Positions 5,172 to 6,278 of a DNA stretch of 6,278 nt are shown here, one piece after another (the first letter of the stretch is position 1; each line of letters starts with the position of its first letter). Origin of the DNA: Candidatus Peribacteraceae bacterium (lineage in GTDB: Bacteria > Patescibacteriota > Gracilibacteria > Peribacterales > Peribacteraceae); assembly GCA_018061525.1 (NCBI GenBank), contig JAGOUB010000055.1, forward strand, positions 1-6,278, given 5' to 3'. The position numbers were made by a program, and so were the translations under genes. The notes beneath the pieces were generated by a model, which saw only the letters and a program-made list of their open reading frames with translations, was not told the origin of the DNA and made no database searches.

Positions 5172-5776
5172 GTGCCTCTGATACCAACATCGAGCCTCTG
5201 CGCCGCGGCCCGACCGACACGCGCCTGACAACCGGCGGTACCGACGAGCGCACGCGCCTGGACGCCGCCCGCCGCTCGGTGGAGACCTACCAGACCGAGA
5301 TCGACCGCAAGCAGTCGTGGCTCCGCAAGATCCCGATCATCGGCCGCCCGCTGGACGCCACCTGGGGTTGGATGAAGCGCCACCCGGTGGTGAGCACCGT
5401 CCTGGGCCTCGGCCTCGGCGCCGCCATCCTCGGCTGGTACTACGGCTACCTCGGCAACCGCCTCCTCGACACCCTGCCCAACTACTCCGGCGGCGTGAAC
5501 CGCGTTGGTAGCGTCGCGGCCTTGCCTGCCACCTCGGGCATGGCGCTCAGCGGCGAAGGCGTGCTGGCTGTACCGGGTGGAACTTTGCCCGCCGAGATCG
5601 TTCCGATCCCCGTGCCATCGCCGGTGCCGGTGCCCGTCCCAGTGCCGACTCCGAGCCCCGTGCCTACGCCCGGCGTCTTCACTGCGCCGACGCCGATCCC
5701 GACGCCCACTCCTGTTCCCGTCCCAGCCCCGGTCCCCGTCCCCACAGTGCCAATTCCGGGAGTCGATCCCATCTGA
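5168..5776 (+). CDS. Single-pass membrane protein with Val/Pro-repeat outer tail
   Basis: This 202-residue protein is not from a family I recognise. Residues 1-72 are polar and charged, with a short predicted helix (28-50) and a basic RKIPIIGRPLDATWGWMKRH segment (53-72). One glycine-rich membrane helix follows (about 73-95, PVVSTVLGLGLGAAILGWYY). The positive charges before the helix predict an inner N-terminus and an outer C-terminus. Residues 96-144 are an uncharged linker, and 145-198 are nearly all Pro, Val, Thr, Ile and Ser in PVP/PTP dipeptides. Such tails form stiff extended rods that span a cell wall or periplasm, as in TonB, though TonB's charged repeats are absent. It begins inside the stop of the preceding gene (ATGA) with no Shine-Dalgarno site. 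A role in anchoring, or reaching across the envelope, is inference. Confidence 0.8.
   Translation: MSASDTNIEPLRRGPTDTRLTTGGTDERTRLDAARRSVETYQTEIDRKQSWLRKIPIIGRPLDATWGWMKRHPVVSTVLGLGLGAAILGWYYGYLGNRLLDTLPNYSGGVNRVGSVAALPATSGMALSGEGVLAVPGGTLPAEIVPIPVPSPVPVPVPVPTPSPVPTPGVFTAPTPIPTPTPVPVPAPVPVPTVPIPGVDPI
5600..5761 (+). repeat. Degenerate Pro-Val/Pro-Thr coding repeat
   Basis: Around 27 dipeptide units (VP, TP, SP, IP, AP) are encoded by irregular six-base units of the CCNGTN and CCNACN type. The third bases vary from unit to unit, so the repeat is kept at protein level rather than being a fresh slippage expansion. Reading the opposite strand gives a spurious Gly/Thr/Val repeat. Confidence 0.75.
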
Positions 5777-5806
5777 GCCGACCCTCCACACTCCACACAA
5801 ACACCC

Positions 5807-6278
5807 ATGCCGCCCCAGGAAGGCCCCGCCGAACGCCCCGTCGACGCCACGCCCGAAGCAGTCGAGTGGACGCGGTTCCGCGGTGAGATCAGCGGCCTCG
5901 AGCGCGCGCTTGGACCGCGCGTACCGCTGCCAGAGGCCGTCACCGACGCCGAATTGCTGCGCCTGGCGACACCGGCGACCACGCCCGTCACAAGCTTCCA
6001 TGAGGTGACGCGCAACAACCAGATCGCCTACCAACGCGCGGCCATTGAGCATGCCGCCAACCTTGACCGCCCCGCTGACCGCGGCCGCTTTAACCGCGAG
6101 TCGTACATCGTCTCATCACAGGCCGCGACATACTGCGAGAGTCTCTCCGAGGCGACGGCCTTCGTGACGAACTCAATGCGGAACTACGAGGCCTGCCAGG
6201 ACATGATCAGCACCCTGCCCGGCCCCGTCCGCACTACGCTCGAGGGCAAGCGTCGCCAGGCGTCGCTGTACATGGCCG
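5807..6278 (+). CDS. Unknown soluble protein, third gene of operon (cut by window edge)
   Basis: The frame is open from ATG 5807 to the right edge, giving 157 visible residues; the C-terminus is missing. I recognise no family. After a Pro/Glu-rich start (1-16) the chain is mixed and mostly helix-forming: WTRFRGEISGLERAL (21-35), then a region rich in Asn, Arg and Ala (68-107, VTRNNQIAYQRAAIEHAANL), then SMRNYEACQDMISTLP (123-138). It has no signal peptide or membrane helix in the visible part. Cys at 110 and 130 are the only cysteines. The gene starts 30 nt after the membrane protein gene. The gap is C/A-rich (CACACTCCACACAAACACCC) with no Shine-Dalgarno sequence, yet no terminator or new promoter is evident, so it probably shares the operon transcript. 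Confidence 0.75.
   Translation, partial: MPPQEGPAERPVDATPEAVEWTRFRGEISGLERALGPRVPLPEAVTDAELLRLATPATTPVTSFHEVTRNNQIAYQRAAIEHAANLDRPADRGRFNRESYIVSSQAATYCESLSEATAFVTNSMRNYEACQDMISTLPGPVRTTLEGKRRQASLYMA

Noticed and set aside
5482..6018. Minus-strand Gly/Thr/Val repeat protein
   Set aside because: It is the antisense reading of the Val/Pro coding repeat and has no independent support.
4730..6052. Long minus-strand open frame of 440 codons antisense to the three-gene operon
   Set aside because: Its translation is Arg/Gly/His-rich low complexity with no motif, and it has no ribosome binding site. The plus-strand genes have a good promoter, an ATGA overlap and sensible protein architecture. Long antisense frames are common at this GC content.

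Overview
This is a GC-rich bacterial chromosomal window. It uses the standard genetic code: TGA ends several convincing genes, and peptide release factor 2 is present with its autoregulatory TGA frameshift. The gene set is small: type IV pilus-like inner-membrane proteins, RF2, an acyltransferase-3 family enzyme, a PQ-loop-like membrane protein, a Cdd1-type helix-hairpin-helix protein and three unknowns. Only one gene has a strong Shine-Dalgarno sequence. The PQ-loop-like protein and the wording of the RF2 sequence remind me of uncultured Patescibacteria (CPR). That assignment comes from memory of family sequences, not from a search, and should be held loosely. No rRNA, tRNA, CRISPR array, transposase or phage gene is visible.

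Layout. Positions 1-952 (minus strand) hold two overlapping genes that resemble the pilN-pilO pair of type IV pilus assembly; the second runs off the left edge. Positions 953-1531 contain no credible gene. They lie between the divergent pilus-like and prfB promoters and are packed with inverted repeats: several perfect hairpins plus a nested three-way-junction arrangement. Positions 1532-2624 (plus) are prfB, with an in-frame TGA at codon 23 read through by a +1 frameshift. A membrane acyltransferase follows at 2662-3717, probably on the same transcript.

An AT-rich promoter island and the only good Shine-Dalgarno site precede a seven-helix PQ-loop-like protein (3796-4383). Its intrinsic terminator doubles as the last codons and stop of the convergent Cdd1-family gene (4401-4685, minus).

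Positions 4761-6278 (plus) form a three-gene operon of unrecognised proteins: a small acidic protein, a single-pass membrane protein with a long Val/Pro outer tail, and a soluble protein cut by the right edge. Its promoter sits so close to the first ATG that the message would be leaderless or nearly so, and a small palindrome overlaps the -35. The first two genes overlap by ATGA, so they are probably translationally coupled. This operon and the hairpin cluster are the least explained parts of the window.
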